Shown here: positions 45,569-54,294 of the stretch, piece after piece
Numbering within the stretch: the first letter of the stretch is position 1
Layout of the letters: every line of letters begins with the position of its first letter
From: Burkholderia plantarii
GTDB lineage: Bacteria > Pseudomonadota > Gammaproteobacteria > Burkholderiales > Burkholderiaceae
Reading direction: 5' to 3'
Assembly: GCF_001411805.1 (NCBI RefSeq)
Contig: NZ_CP007212.1
Span: 1,550,001 to 1,614,000 of the forward strand
Length of the DNA stretch: 64,000 nucleotides
Notes under the pieces: model-generated
The model's database searches: none
Seen by the model: the letters and a program-made list of their open reading frames with translations, nothing else
What the model was told of the DNA's origin: nothing
Position numbers and translations under genes: made by a program

Positions 45569-47030
45569 GGTGCTGGCGGGTTTCGGAAAGCAGCGCGCGC
45601 AGGCGCGTGACGTACTCGTCGCGCTCCGGCGGCGTCATGGCGCGCATGCCGGCGCGGCGCGGGCCGCGCGCGAGCCGGCGCCACCCCCACGCGGCGCCGG
45701 TCAGCAACACGATTGCCAGCACGACGACGGCGGGCACGGTGGCGGGCGCGCCGAGGGCACCCAGCGCGCGCGCGACCTCGCCGGAGGCGCCGCGCGGCGC
45801 GGTGGCGGCCGGCCTCTCGCGGGCGGTGTCGACCGCGGGCGGTGGCGCGAGCGAGGCCGGCGGCACGGCCAGCGGCGTGGCCGTCGATGCGGCCGCCTCC
45901 GTTCGGGCGACCACCACCACCGTATCGCCGCGCGCCGCGTCGATGCCGACGGCGGTCGCGGCGACCGATTTGAGCTGCGCGAGCGTCTCGGCCGGCAAGG
46001 CCTCGTCGAGCACCACGGCCACGCTCAGGTGCTTGAGCGAGCCGGGCGCCGAGACGATCTGCTCGACCCGGTGCTCGGTGCGGCTGCCTTCGCTCGTGGC
46101 CTGCACCGGCAGCGGCGGCGGCCCGACCAGCGCGGCGGCGCCGTGCGCGGCCGGGACGGCCGGCAGCGGCGTGCCCGCGTCGGCGCTGCCGGCAAGCGGC
46201 CGGCGCAGTTCCGATTCGCTGGTGACGCGCACCTGGTCGAAATCCAGCGTGGCGTCGACGCTGACGGTGGCATGCCGCGCGCCGAGCAGCGGGGCGATCT
46301 GCGTGTCGATCTTGCGCTCGTATTCGCGTTCGATCGCGCGCTTGAGCGCGAAGTGCGGATCGTCGATCGGCGCGTCGCGCGAGGTGGCCGGCTCGCCGCG
46401 CTGGTCGACCACCGTGACGTCGGCCGCCGACAGCTGCGGCACCGCCGCCGCGACGAGGCGCTGGATGCCATGCACGGTGTCGGGCGTGAGCGTCTGGCCG
46501 TGGCGCATGAACAGCGCGACCGACGCCTTCGGGCGATCGTCCGCGCGGCGGAACAGCGACGAATCGGGCAGCGCCAGATGCACGCGCGCCAGCTCGATCT
46601 CGTCGAGCGACATGATGGTGCGCGCCAGTTCGCCCTGCAGCGCGCGCTGGTAATTGACCTTCTGCGCGAAGTCGGTCAGGCCGAGGTCGGCGTTGTTGAA
46701 CAGCTCGAAGCCGACCGTGCCCTGCAGGCGCAGGTCGCCGCTCATCAGCTTGAGCCGCGTGACGGCCGCGTCGGCCTCGGGCACCAGCACCGCGGCCGAC
46801 GCCTCATCGACGCGGAACGGCACCTTCTGCCGTTCGAGTTCGGCGACGATCGTCGCGCTGTCCTGCGGCTTCAGGTTGCGGAACAGCACCTGGTAGCGCG
46901 GGCGCAGCATCAGATACGCCGCGACGCTCAGCGCGGCGACGACCAGCACCACCACGGCGACGCCGGCCAGCTGGCGGCCCGGCGACGCGTCGCCGAACGC
47001 GCGGCGAAAACGGGAAAGCGGGGAATCCAT
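45558..47030 (-). CDS. fliF: FliF, MS-ring protein
   Basis: A 490-residue protein with two membrane helices (about 22-43 and about 420-440) flanking the periplasmic ring-building domains. YQVLFRNLKPQDSATIVAELERQKVPFRV and NADLGLTDFAQKVNYQRALQGELARTI are canonical FliF. The cytoplasmic tail after the last helix is short (about 45 residues), and lacks an obvious long FliG-binding C-terminal helix. It nucleates the basal body around the export gate. Overlap with the fliG-position gene is 11 bases. Confidence 0.94.
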   Translation of the reverse strand: MDSPLSRFRRAFGDASPGRQLAGVAVVVLVVAALSVAAYLMLRPRYQVLFRNLKPQDSATIVAELERQKVPFRVDEASAAVLVPEADAAVTRLKLMSGDLRLQGTVGFELFNNADLGLTDFAQKVNYQRALQGELARTIMSLDEIELARVHLALPDSSLFRRADDRPKASVALFMRHGQTLTPDTVHGIQRLVAAAVPQLSAADVTVVDQRGEPATSRDAPIDDPHFALKRAIEREYERKIDTQIAPLLGARHATVSVDATLDFDQVRVTSESELRRPLAGSADAGTPLPAVPAAHGAAALVGPPPLPVQATSEGSRTEHRVEQIVSAPGSLKHLSVAVVLDEALPAETLAQLKSVAATAVGIDAARGDTVVVVARTEAAASTATPLAVPPASLAPPPAVDTARERPAATAPRGASGEVARALGALGAPATVPAVVVLAIVLLTGAAWGWRRLARGPRRAGMRAMTPPERDEYVTRLRALLSETRQHHEN

Positions 47031-47033
47031 GGC

Positions 47034-47336
47034 TTACAGTTGCATCCGCATCAGTTCCTGATAACCCTCGACGAGCCGCGAGCGCACCTGCAGCGCGAAC
47101 TGCAGCGACAGGCGCGCCTCCTCCAGCGCGAGCATCACCTGGTGCGGCGGCTCCGAGCCGTCGAGCGCGAAGCGCGCCACGGCGTCGTCGGCGAGCGCCG
47201 CGCTGCGGTCGACCTGGGCGGCGCCGCTGACGAGCCAGTCGGCGAAGCCGTGGGTGGGCGTCAGCGCGACGGCCGGCAGCGCCTCGGCCGGCGCCGCGTC
47301 CAGCGGCGCGACCGGTTCGATCGGATAGGGGTTCAT
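47034..47336 (-). CDS. fliE: FliE, MS-ring/rod junction
   Basis: A 100-residue protein. The C-terminal half, HQVMLALEEARLSLQFALQVRSRLVEGYQELMRMQL, is the FliE signature. FliE joins the MS ring to the proximal rod and is the first subunit exported. The gene is 3 bases upstream of fliF and overlaps the flgC stop by 4 bases. Confidence 0.92.
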   Translation of the reverse strand: MNPYPIEPVAPLDAAPAEALPAVALTPTHGFADWLVSGAAQVDRSAALADDAVARFALDGSEPPHQVMLALEEARLSLQFALQVRSRLVEGYQELMRMQL

Positions 47337-47782
47337 GAGTGGGCGCCGAGTTCGAGCGCGCGCAGGTACATCGAGCGCGCGGCGTTGAACATCACGGTGT
47401 CGGCCTCGTAGCTGCGCAGCGTCTGGACCATCAGCGTCATCTCGCCGGCGTGGTCGATGCCCGGGTACGCCACCATGCCGTTGGCGTCGGCATGCGGATG
47501 GGCCGGGTCGTGGACGAGCCGCGGCGGCGTGTCGAGCCGCTCGACGCCGTAGCTCTGCACGCCGGTCAGCTCGAGTGGAGCCGCGGCGCCGCCCGCCTGC
47601 AGGTGGTGCTCGAAGCTCGCGCCGATGCGCGGCCCGGAGACGAGCCGCAGCGGGTGATAGGGCTCGCCGTCGGCGGTGCGCGTGGTGCCGGCGTTGGCGA
47701 GGTTCTGCGCGATCACGTCCATGCGCTGGCGCTCCACCTCGAGGCCGGAGCGCGCGATGGCGAACAGGCTGTTCTCGTCCAT
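47333..47782 (-). CDS. flgC: FlgC, proximal rod protein
   Basis: A 149-residue rod protein with N-terminal ARSGLEVERQRMDVIAQNLANAGTTRTADGEPY and C-terminal MTLMVQTLRSYEADTVMFNAARSMYLRALELG, the flagellar rod/hook D0 patterns with FlgC spacing. Gap to flgB is 2 bases. Exported and assembled into the proximal rod with FlgB and FlgF. Confidence 0.95.
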   Translation of the reverse strand: MDENSLFAIARSGLEVERQRMDVIAQNLANAGTTRTADGEPYHPLRLVSGPRIGASFEHHLQAGGAAAPLELTGVQSYGVERLDTPPRLVHDPAHPHADANGMVAYPGIDHAGEMTLMVQTLRSYEADTVMFNAARSMYLRALELGAHS

Positions 47783-47784
47783 GG

Positions 47785-48150
47785 TCAGCTTCCCTTGATC
47801 GCGAGCTGGCGCAGCTGCAGCGTGCGGTCGAGCATGCCGACCAGCATCGCGTAGCGCGCGGAGGTTTCCGAGGCGGTGGCGATCTCGTCGTCGAGGCGCA
47901 CCGTGTTGACGTCGATCGGCAGCGGCGCGTCGAGCGACGGCGCCACCGCCTGGATGCGGGCGAGGCGCGACTGCGCGGTATCGCCGGGCTGCGCCTGGGC
48001 GGCCTCGCGCAGCGCGGCCTCGAAGTTCACGCGCACCGGCACGTAGCCGACGGAGTTGGCGTTCGCGACGTTCTGCGCGGTCGCGGTCTGTCGCGCGAAC
48101 AGGCCATCGAGCGCCTTGGCTGCGATCGCGGCGACGAGGTCGGTGGACAT
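47785..48150 (-). CDS. flgB: FlgB, proximal rod protein
   Basis: A 121-residue rod protein; ATG 48150 is preceded by AAGGAAA at good spacing, better than the longer open frame. LDGLFARQTATAQNVANANSVGYVPVRVNFEAAL is the FlgB N-terminal pattern and ETSARYAMLVGMLDRTLQLRQLAIKG the C-terminal one. It is the innermost rod protein. Confidence 0.94.
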   Translation of the reverse strand: MSTDLVAAIAAKALDGLFARQTATAQNVANANSVGYVPVRVNFEAALREAAQAQPGDTAQSRLARIQAVAPSLDAPLPIDVNTVRLDDEIATASETSARYAMLVGMLDRTLQLRQLAIKGS

Positions 48151-48163
48151 GGCTGGGGTTTCC

Positions 48164-49321
48164 TTATTGAACGATGATGTCGGCATGCAGCGCGCCGGCG
48201 GCGCGGATCGCCTCGAGGATCGAGATCACGTCGCGCGTGCTGATCCGGCTGGCCTTGAGCGCCTGCACGAGTTCGCCCACGCTGCCGCGCGGGAACGACG
48301 CCGCCACCGTCTGGCCGGGCTCGTCGACGCTCAGTTCGCTGTTGCCCACCACGAGGCTGCGCACGTTGGGGCCGCTGATGCCGATCAGGCCGGGCTGCGA
48401 GGCGTTGTATTGCGTATCGACGCTGACCTTGATGTCGCCGTGCGAGATCGTGATCGGCTCGATGTGCGTGTCGCCGCCCGCCACCACGGTGCCGGAGCGT
48501 TCGTTGATCACGACCCGCGAGCGCTGGTCGGGCGTCACCGCCAGCGTCTCGATGCGGGCCACGTAGCCGTTCAGGCCGCCGTCGTCGAGCGGCGCGCGGA
48601 TCCGCACGGTGCTCGCGTCCACCGAGCGCGCGGTGCCGTCGCCGAGCGCGCGGTTGATCTGCGCGGCGATCCGCTCGGCGGTGGTCGCGTCGGCGTCCTT
48701 CAGCACGAAGCTGAGGTAGCCGTCGCGATTGACGAGCTTCGCGGTGACCGGCACCTCCACCGTCGCGCCCTCGGGCACGGTGCCCGCGGTCGGGTGATTC
48801 TTCATGCGCAGGTTGCCGTTCGCGTCGTAGCGATAGCCGCCCACCGAGACCGGGCCCTGCGCGAGCGCGTAGACGCGGCGGTCCGGCCCGTGCAGCGGCG
48901 TCATGATCAGCGTGCCGCCGGACAGGCTGCGCGCGTCGCCCATCGAGGTCACGTTGATGTCGAACTTGTCGCCGACGTTCGCGGTGGGCGGCAGCGAGGC
49001 CGTGATCATCACCATCGCGGCGTTGCGGCTCTGCAGTTCGTCCTGCGTCAGGTTCAGGTCGAACTGCGAGAGCAGGTTGGTCATGGCCTGGCGCGTGGCC
49101 TGGTTGCGCGGCGTGTCGCCCGAGCCGGACAGGCCGGTGACGATGCCGTAGCCCACCAGCATGTTGTCGCGCCAGCCGAGGAAGCGGCCGAGGTCCTTGA
49201 GGCGCACGTCGGTCTGCGCGGCCCGGGCCGCCTGCATGGCGAACAGGGCCGGCAGCACGAGGCAGGCCAGCAGCGCGAGGCGGCGCAGGAGCGGTGTCGT
49301 CTTCACCATAGCCCGAGCCAT
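48164..49321 (-). CDS. flgI: FlgI, P-ring protein
   Basis: A 385-residue protein with a Sec signal peptide (LLRRLALLACLVLPALFAMQAARA) followed by the highly conserved FlgI sequence: RLKDLGRFLGWRDNMLVGYGIVTGLSGSGDTPRNQ and SRNAAMVMITASLPPTANVGDKFDINVTSMGDARSLSGGTLIMTPL. The start could be ATG 49321 or ATG 49309; the second overlaps flgH less and gives a tighter signal peptide. FlgI forms the periplasmic bushing around the distal rod. Confidence 0.96.
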   Translation of the reverse strand: MARAMVKTTPLLRRLALLACLVLPALFAMQAARAAQTDVRLKDLGRFLGWRDNMLVGYGIVTGLSGSGDTPRNQATRQAMTNLLSQFDLNLTQDELQSRNAAMVMITASLPPTANVGDKFDINVTSMGDARSLSGGTLIMTPLHGPDRRVYALAQGPVSVGGYRYDANGNLRMKNHPTAGTVPEGATVEVPVTAKLVNRDGYLSFVLKDADATTAERIAAQINRALGDGTARSVDASTVRIRAPLDDGGLNGYVARIETLAVTPDQRSRVVINERSGTVVAGGDTHIEPITISHGDIKVSVDTQYNASQPGLIGISGPNVRSLVVGNSELSVDEPGQTVAASFPRGSVGELVQALKASRISTRDVISILEAIRAAGALHADIIVQ

Positions 49322-49893
49322 CCGAAGAAGCGCGGGATCAGGCCGGGGCGCGCGCGGTCGGTGATGAAGCCCTCGCCGTCGTAGTCGATCCGCGCGTCGG
49401 CGATCCGCGTCGACAGCACTGTGTTGTTGGCGGCGATGTCGACCGGGCGCACGCGGCCCTCGATGCGGATGTGGGTCTTCTCGCCGTTCACGTCGATGTC
49501 CTGCGCGCCGGCCACCAGCAGGTCGCCGCCCGGCGTGACGCCGGTCACGTTGGCGCTCAGCTGCGCGAGCAGCCGGCCGGTGCGCTGGATCTGTCCTTTG
49601 CCGCCGTAGTTGTCGCCGAGTCCGACCTGGGCGGAGTTCTGTCCCGCGTACTGGGTCGCGACGCTGCCCTGCACGCCGAACCCGGTCTTGGTCGAGGTGT
49701 CCGCCGTGTTGCTGGCCGTCGAGCTTTCGTAGACGAGGATCGTGACGATGTCGCCAGGTTTGGCGGCGCGTCGGTCCGAGGTCAGCGGCTGGTAGCCGTC
49801 GCCCTGGTAGAGGTCGGCGGCCCGTGCCGCGCCGCTCGCGAGGCAGGCGGCGGCGAGCGTGGCCGCCAGTGCATGACGAAGTGGGTCGCGCAT
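49303..49893 (-). CDS. flgH: FlgH, L-ring protein
   Basis: A 196-residue protein from ATG 49893. GDIVTILVYESSTASNTADTSTKTGFG and GSVATQYAGQNSAQVG, then LSANVTGVTPGGDLLVAGAQDIDVNGEKTHIRIEGRVRPVDIA, are typical FlgH. FlgH is normally a lipoprotein; here the N terminus reads ATLAAACLASGAARA, where the Cys follows LAAA rather than a standard lipobox, so lipidation is uncertain. It forms the outer-membrane ring. Confidence 0.95.
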   Translation of the reverse strand: MRDPLRHALAATLAAACLASGAARAADLYQGDGYQPLTSDRRAAKPGDIVTILVYESSTASNTADTSTKTGFGVQGSVATQYAGQNSAQVGLGDNYGGKGQIQRTGRLLAQLSANVTGVTPGGDLLVAGAQDIDVNGEKTHIRIEGRVRPVDIAANNTVLSTRIADARIDYDGEGFITDRARPGLIPRFFGWLGLW

Positions 49894-49895
49894 GA

Positions 49896-50711
49896 TCAGG
49901 AGCCCCGGTCTTCGGCGGGCGCGCGCCAAAGCTGCACGGCGGCGTCGCCGGTCAGCACGGCCGCGGCGCGGCGCGCGCCGGCGTCGGTCAGCGCGGTGCC
50001 CGTGCGCGTCACCGTGACGGCGCCCACGCGCACCGTGTCGGACACGCGCTCGCCGCCATGCACGACGGCCAGCAGCGGTCCGGCGGGCGGGCGCACCACC
50101 TCGCCCGCGGGCAGCGCGCGCGTGGCGCGCGCCACGCGTTGCGCCGCGTCGTAGCGCCAGGCGGTGCGCACGCCGGCGGGCGGGCAGGGCGTGCGGCCCA
50201 GCTGGTCCGCCGACGGGCTCGCGGCGGCGGGCAGGTCGACCCGCAGCGTCACGCAGATGCCGCTCGCCTGCGCGGCCGTCGCGGCGGGCGGGCGGCGCAC
50301 GATCTCGATCGCGCGCGCGGTGGTGCCGGCGAGCCACGGCGCGAGCATCGGCATGGCGTGGCGCGCCGCGTCGGCGAGCCGGCGTGCGTCGACATGGACG
50401 GCCTTGGCGGTGGGCGCGAGCGACACCACCACGAGCGCGGCGGCGCGCTCGCGGATGGCCGGCGGCAGCGGCGCCAGGTCGGCCAGCTCGGCGAGCGTGA
50501 CGCCGGTGCCGTCGACGGCCACGGCGGCATGAAAGCGGATCGCGGCGGCGGGTGCCGACTCGGGCGCCGACGCCGACGCGGATGCCGCGAAGGCGCATGC
50601 GCTGCCCGCGCTCACGGCGAGCGCGCCCATGGCCAGGCCGAGGCCGGCCCCGAACCGCCGCCGCGCCGCGCGGGCGCGCCCGGACGCGCGTGATGGCAAG
50701 TGGCGCGTCAT
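49896..50711 (-). CDS. flgA: FlgA, P-ring assembly chaperone
   Basis: A 271-residue periplasmic protein with a basic N terminus and signal peptide ending about residue 42. The C-terminal SAF-type domain (RATRALPAGEVVRPPAGPLLAVVHGGERV, then DAAVQLWRAPAED) matches FlgA. It aids FlgI ring assembly. Only 2 bases separate it from flgH. Confidence 0.88.
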   Translation of the reverse strand: MTRHLPSRASGRARAARRRFGAGLGLAMGALAVSAGSACAFAASASASAPESAPAAAIRFHAAVAVDGTGVTLAELADLAPLPPAIRERAAALVVVSLAPTAKAVHVDARRLADAARHAMPMLAPWLAGTTARAIEIVRRPPAATAAQASGICVTLRVDLPAAASPSADQLGRTPCPPAGVRTAWRYDAAQRVARATRALPAGEVVRPPAGPLLAVVHGGERVSDTVRVGAVTVTRTGTALTDAGARRAAAVLTGDAAVQLWRAPAEDRGS

Positions 50712-51481
50712 CGCTTCAGCCCGTTGGCGATCGACATCAGTTCGTCGCCCACCTGCACGAGCCGCGCGTTGGCCGCGTAGGTGCGCTGGTAGAGCATCAG
50801 GCCGACCAGCTCGTCCGACAGCGACACGTTCGACGCTTCGCTGAAGCCTTGCGCGAGCGTGCCGGCGTTGTCCTCGCCCGGGCGCGCGCGCGTGAGCGTC
50901 GAGCCGTCGTCGCGGGTCCGATAGACGCCGCCGCCGACCGATTCGAGCGTGCTCACGTCGGACGGCAGCATCACTTCCAGCTCGCCGATGCCGAGCGGGT
51001 CGGTCTGGCCCGGCACGGTGGCCTGGACCTGGCCGGTCGGCGTGATGGTGAGGGCGCTGGCGTCGCGAGGCACCGAGATCATCGCCTTCAGGCGCTGGCC
51101 GTCGGGTGCCGCGAGGTAGCCGTCGGTGCCGACGTGCAGCGTGCCGCCGCGCCAGAGCAGCGTCTGGCCGGAGTCGGACGCGAGCTCGAGGAAGCCGTCG
51201 CCGCGAATCGCGAGATCGAGGGCATTGCCGGTCGATTTCAGCTCGCCCGGCGCGAACACGTGCAGCGACGGATCGGCGGCCACGCCGGCGGCCACCGTGC
51301 TGGTGGCGTTCGCGTAGTTGCGCGAGAGCGGCGCGGGCTCGGTGGTCAGCAGCTCCGAGAAGCCCACCGTGCCGCGCTTGAAGGCGGGCGTGTTGAGGTT
51401 GGCGATGTTGTTCGCGGTCACGTCGATCGCGGTCTGTTGCGCGTCCAGGCCGGTCGCGCCGATGTAGAAAACGTTGTTCAC
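50708..51481 (-). CDS. flgG: FlgG, distal rod protein
   Basis: A 257-residue rod protein with N-terminal IGATGLDAQQTAIDVTANNIANLNTPAFKRGTVGFSELL, middle ALDLAIRGDGFLEL, and C-terminal EASNVSLSDELVGLMLYQRTYAANARLVQVGDELM. These are the FlgG patterns. Overlaps of 4 bases with flgA and flgF. It forms the distal rod through the P and L rings. Confidence 0.94.
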   Translation of the reverse strand: MNNVFYIGATGLDAQQTAIDVTANNIANLNTPAFKRGTVGFSELLTTEPAPLSRNYANATSTVAAGVAADPSLHVFAPGELKSTGNALDLAIRGDGFLELASDSGQTLLWRGGTLHVGTDGYLAAPDGQRLKAMISVPRDASALTITPTGQVQATVPGQTDPLGIGELEVMLPSDVSTLESVGGGVYRTRDDGSTLTRARPGEDNAGTLAQGFSEASNVSLSDELVGLMLYQRTYAANARLVQVGDELMSIANGLKR

Positions 51482-52203
51482 GACATGTCTCCGAGGCGTT
51501 GCAGGGCCGTTCCCATCATGTCGTCGTAGGCATGCACGAGCTTCTGCCCCGATTCGATGCGGCGCATGGCGGCCATCATGCGGACCATTTCGTCGCCGTT
51601 CGCGACGTTCGATGCTTCCAGGTAGCCTTGCAGCACGCGCGGGTCCTGGCGCTCCACGGGCTGCGCGCCGTCGGCGCGGTAAAGCCCTTCGCCCGCGCGC
51701 ACGAGCTTCGCCGGATTGGCGAACGCGGTCGCGCCGATCACGGCCACCGGCTGGCCGTCGTCGAGCACCGTGCCGTCGGCCTGCACGTGCCAGTTGGTCG
51801 AGCGCACCACCACGTCGCCGCCGCCGCTGCCCTGCAGCTTCCAGCCTTCGCGCGTGACGAGCCGGCCCTCGGCGTCGAGCCGGAACGAGCCGCCGCGCAG
51901 ATAGGCGATGCCGTCCGGCGTGGCCACCGTGAAGAAGCCGTCGCTCGCGAGCGCGAGATCGAGCGGGTTGCCGGTGTGGATCATGCGGCCCGGCGTGAAG
52001 TCGGTGGCGACGCCGGGGGCCTTGGCATCGGCGCGCGGCGCGGCCTGCCGCGTCTCGGCCGCGGCCTGCGAGACCGCGTCGCCGAACGTGATCAGCCGCT
52101 TGTAGCCCGGCGTGGCGAGGTTGGCGATGTTCTGCGCGGCGGTTTCGACCTGGCGCGTCTCGGACGCGAGCAGGGCGACGGCGGTGGTCATCAGGTTGTC
52201 CAT
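51478..52203 (-). CDS. flgF: FlgF, proximal rod protein
   Basis: A 241-residue rod protein with VETAAQNIANLATPGYKR near the N terminus, PLDLALASDGFFTVATPDGIAYLRGGSFRLDAEGRLV in the middle, and LEASNVANGDEMVRMMAAMRRIESGQKLVHAYDDMM at the end, the FlgF layout. It starts 18 bases after flhA, one of the few real gaps in this array. Confidence 0.93.
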   Translation of the reverse strand: MDNLMTTAVALLASETRQVETAAQNIANLATPGYKRLITFGDAVSQAAAETRQAAPRADAKAPGVATDFTPGRMIHTGNPLDLALASDGFFTVATPDGIAYLRGGSFRLDAEGRLVTREGWKLQGSGGGDVVVRSTNWHVQADGTVLDDGQPVAVIGATAFANPAKLVRAGEGLYRADGAQPVERQDPRVLQGYLEASNVANGDEMVRMMAAMRRIESGQKLVHAYDDMMGTALQRLGDMS

Positions 52204-52221
52204 GGGTGGGCTCGAAGGATG

Positions 52222-54294
52222 TCAGGCCGGTTGCGCGGCAGGGACGGGACGTTCGACGCCGACCGTCCCGAACGAACGCAGGTTAATCGCATGCGGGATT
52301 TCGTTCATCGACAGCACCGCGAGGCGCGGCGCGATGCGGCGCGAGAAGATCTTCAGGTGGCGGCGCAGCTCGGGGCGGCACAGCAGCGTGGGCGCGAGGT
52401 TCTGGCGCAGCATCGCGTCCACCTGCTCGGCGAGCCGCGCGAGGAACGATTCGGCCAGGCGCGGATCGAGCACGAACGCGCCGTTGCCGTCCGCGCCCTG
52501 CAGGTTGTGCGCGATGATGTTCTCGAGCGACGGCTCGAGCGTGAGCACGGCCAGCACGTCCTTGTCGCCGAGCAGCCGCTGGCAGATGCCGTGGCCGAGC
52601 TTCTGGCGCACGCGCTCGCCGAGCTGGGCCGGGTCCTTCTCGTGGCGGCCGGCGTCCGCGAGCACCTCGACGATCTGGTCGATGTTGCGGATCGGCACCT
52701 GCTCGGCCAGCAGCGTCTGCAGCACGGCCTGTATGTCGCCGATCGACAGCACGGCCGGCACCAGTTCCTCGACGAGGCCGGGCGAGCGCGCGCGCACGCC
52801 CTCGAGCAGCGCGACCACGTCGGCGCGCGAGAGCAGCGTCGACACGTTGGCGCGCACGATCTCGGTGACGTGCGTGACGAGCACCGTCATCGGGTCCACC
52901 GCCGTGTAGCCGAGCGTGCCGGCGCGCGCGACCTGCTCGGCGTCGATCCAGACCGCGGGCAGCCCGAAGGCCGGGTCGCGCGTGGCGATGCCGGGCATGC
53001 CCTCGGCGCGGCCGGTCGGGTGGATCGCCAGCGTGCGGTCCGGATGCAGCGCCGCCTGCCCGAAGCGGTTGCCGAACAGCGAGACGCGGTAGTCGTTCGA
53101 GCCGAGCTGCGCGGCGTCGCGAAACACCACGGGCGGAATCGTGACGCCCATCTCCTCGGCATATTGCTTGCGGAACGCGGCCACGCGCTCGGCCAGCACG
53201 CCCTGCAGCGGAATCCAGGCGCGCGCCAGCTCGGCGCCGAACCCGACCTCGACGGGCGCCACCGGCGCCACCTGTGCGTCCGCCGTGCCCGGCGGCGCGG
53301 GCGCGAGCGGCTGGCCGTCGGCCGTGCCGGCTTCGGTCGCGGCCGGCGAGCGCGCCAGCCACCAGCCGATCACGGCCAGCGGCGCGAGGATCAGGATCGG
53401 CCACTTCGGCATGCCCGGCAGGACCAGCAGGGCGACCAGCGCACAGCTCACGACGATGCGGATCTTCGGGAACTGCGCGAGCTGGCGGAAAATTTCCTGG
53501 CCGAGCTGGCCGTCCGACGACGAGCGCGTGACGATGATCCCGGTGGCCACCGAGATCACGAGCGCCGGCACCTGCGTGACGATGCCGTCGCCGATCGTCA
53601 GCAGCGTGAACTTCTGCAGCGCCTGGCCGAGCGGCATGCCCATCTGCGCGACGCCCACCGCCCAGCCGCCGAGGATGTCGATCAGCATGATGATGATGCC
53701 GGCGATCGCATCGCCCTTGACGAACTTGCTCGCGCCGTCCATCGAGCCGTAGAAGCCGGCCTCCTTCTCGAGCGCCTTGCGGCGCGCGCGCGCCTCGTCC
53801 TGGTCGATCAGGCCCATGTTCAGGTCGGCGTCGATGCTCATCTGCTGACCGGGCATGGCGTCGAGCACGAAACGGGCCGCCACCTCGGACACGCGCTGCG
53901 CGCCGTTGGTCACCACCACGTACTGCACCACGATCAGGATGAAGAAGATGATCAGGCCGATCACGAAGTTGCCCTGCACCACGAATTCGCCGATCGCGCC
54001 GATCACCTGGCCGGCCTCGGCGCCCGACAGGATCAGCCGGGTCGCGGCGATGTTCAGCGACAGCCGGAACAGCGTCGCGATCAGCAGCAGCGAGGGGAAG
54101 GTGGAGAAGTCCACCGGCCGCGCCACGTAGATGGTCAGCAGCAGGATCGTGAACGCGAACGCGAAGTTGGTGATGATCAGCAGATCGAGCGCGGCCGACG
54201 GGATCGGCGCGAACAGGATCAGCAGGATCGCCATGACCGCGAGCACCAGCGCGAGGTCGCGCTGGTGGCGAAGGCGCGAGGCGAGGCTGTTCAT
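52222..54294 (-). CDS. flhA: FlhA, export gate platform
   Basis: A 690-residue protein from ATG 54294. About eight membrane helices in the first 310 residues include the FHIPEP-type signature (TFPSLLLIATLFRLSLNIAATRLILSGAEAG) and the cytoplasmic loop with DADLNMGLIDQDEARARRKALEKEAGFYGSMDGASKFVKGDAIAG. A linker leads to the four-subdomain cytoplasmic part that forms the nonameric export ring. The longer open frame upstream runs through flhB and is not protein. The start overlaps the flhB stop by 4 bases. Confidence 0.96.
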   Translation of the reverse strand: MNSLASRLRHQRDLALVLAVMAILLILFAPIPSAALDLLIITNFAFAFTILLLTIYVARPVDFSTFPSLLLIATLFRLSLNIAATRLILSGAEAGQVIGAIGEFVVQGNFVIGLIIFFILIVVQYVVVTNGAQRVSEVAARFVLDAMPGQQMSIDADLNMGLIDQDEARARRKALEKEAGFYGSMDGASKFVKGDAIAGIIIMLIDILGGWAVGVAQMGMPLGQALQKFTLLTIGDGIVTQVPALVISVATGIIVTRSSSDGQLGQEIFRQLAQFPKIRIVVSCALVALLVLPGMPKWPILILAPLAVIGWWLARSPAATEAGTADGQPLAPAPPGTADAQVAPVAPVEVGFGAELARAWIPLQGVLAERVAAFRKQYAEEMGVTIPPVVFRDAAQLGSNDYRVSLFGNRFGQAALHPDRTLAIHPTGRAEGMPGIATRDPAFGLPAVWIDAEQVARAGTLGYTAVDPMTVLVTHVTEIVRANVSTLLSRADVVALLEGVRARSPGLVEELVPAVLSIGDIQAVLQTLLAEQVPIRNIDQIVEVLADAGRHEKDPAQLGERVRQKLGHGICQRLLGDKDVLAVLTLEPSLENIIAHNLQGADGNGAFVLDPRLAESFLARLAEQVDAMLRQNLAPTLLCRPELRRHLKIFSRRIAPRLAVLSMNEIPHAINLRSFGTVGVERPVPAAQPA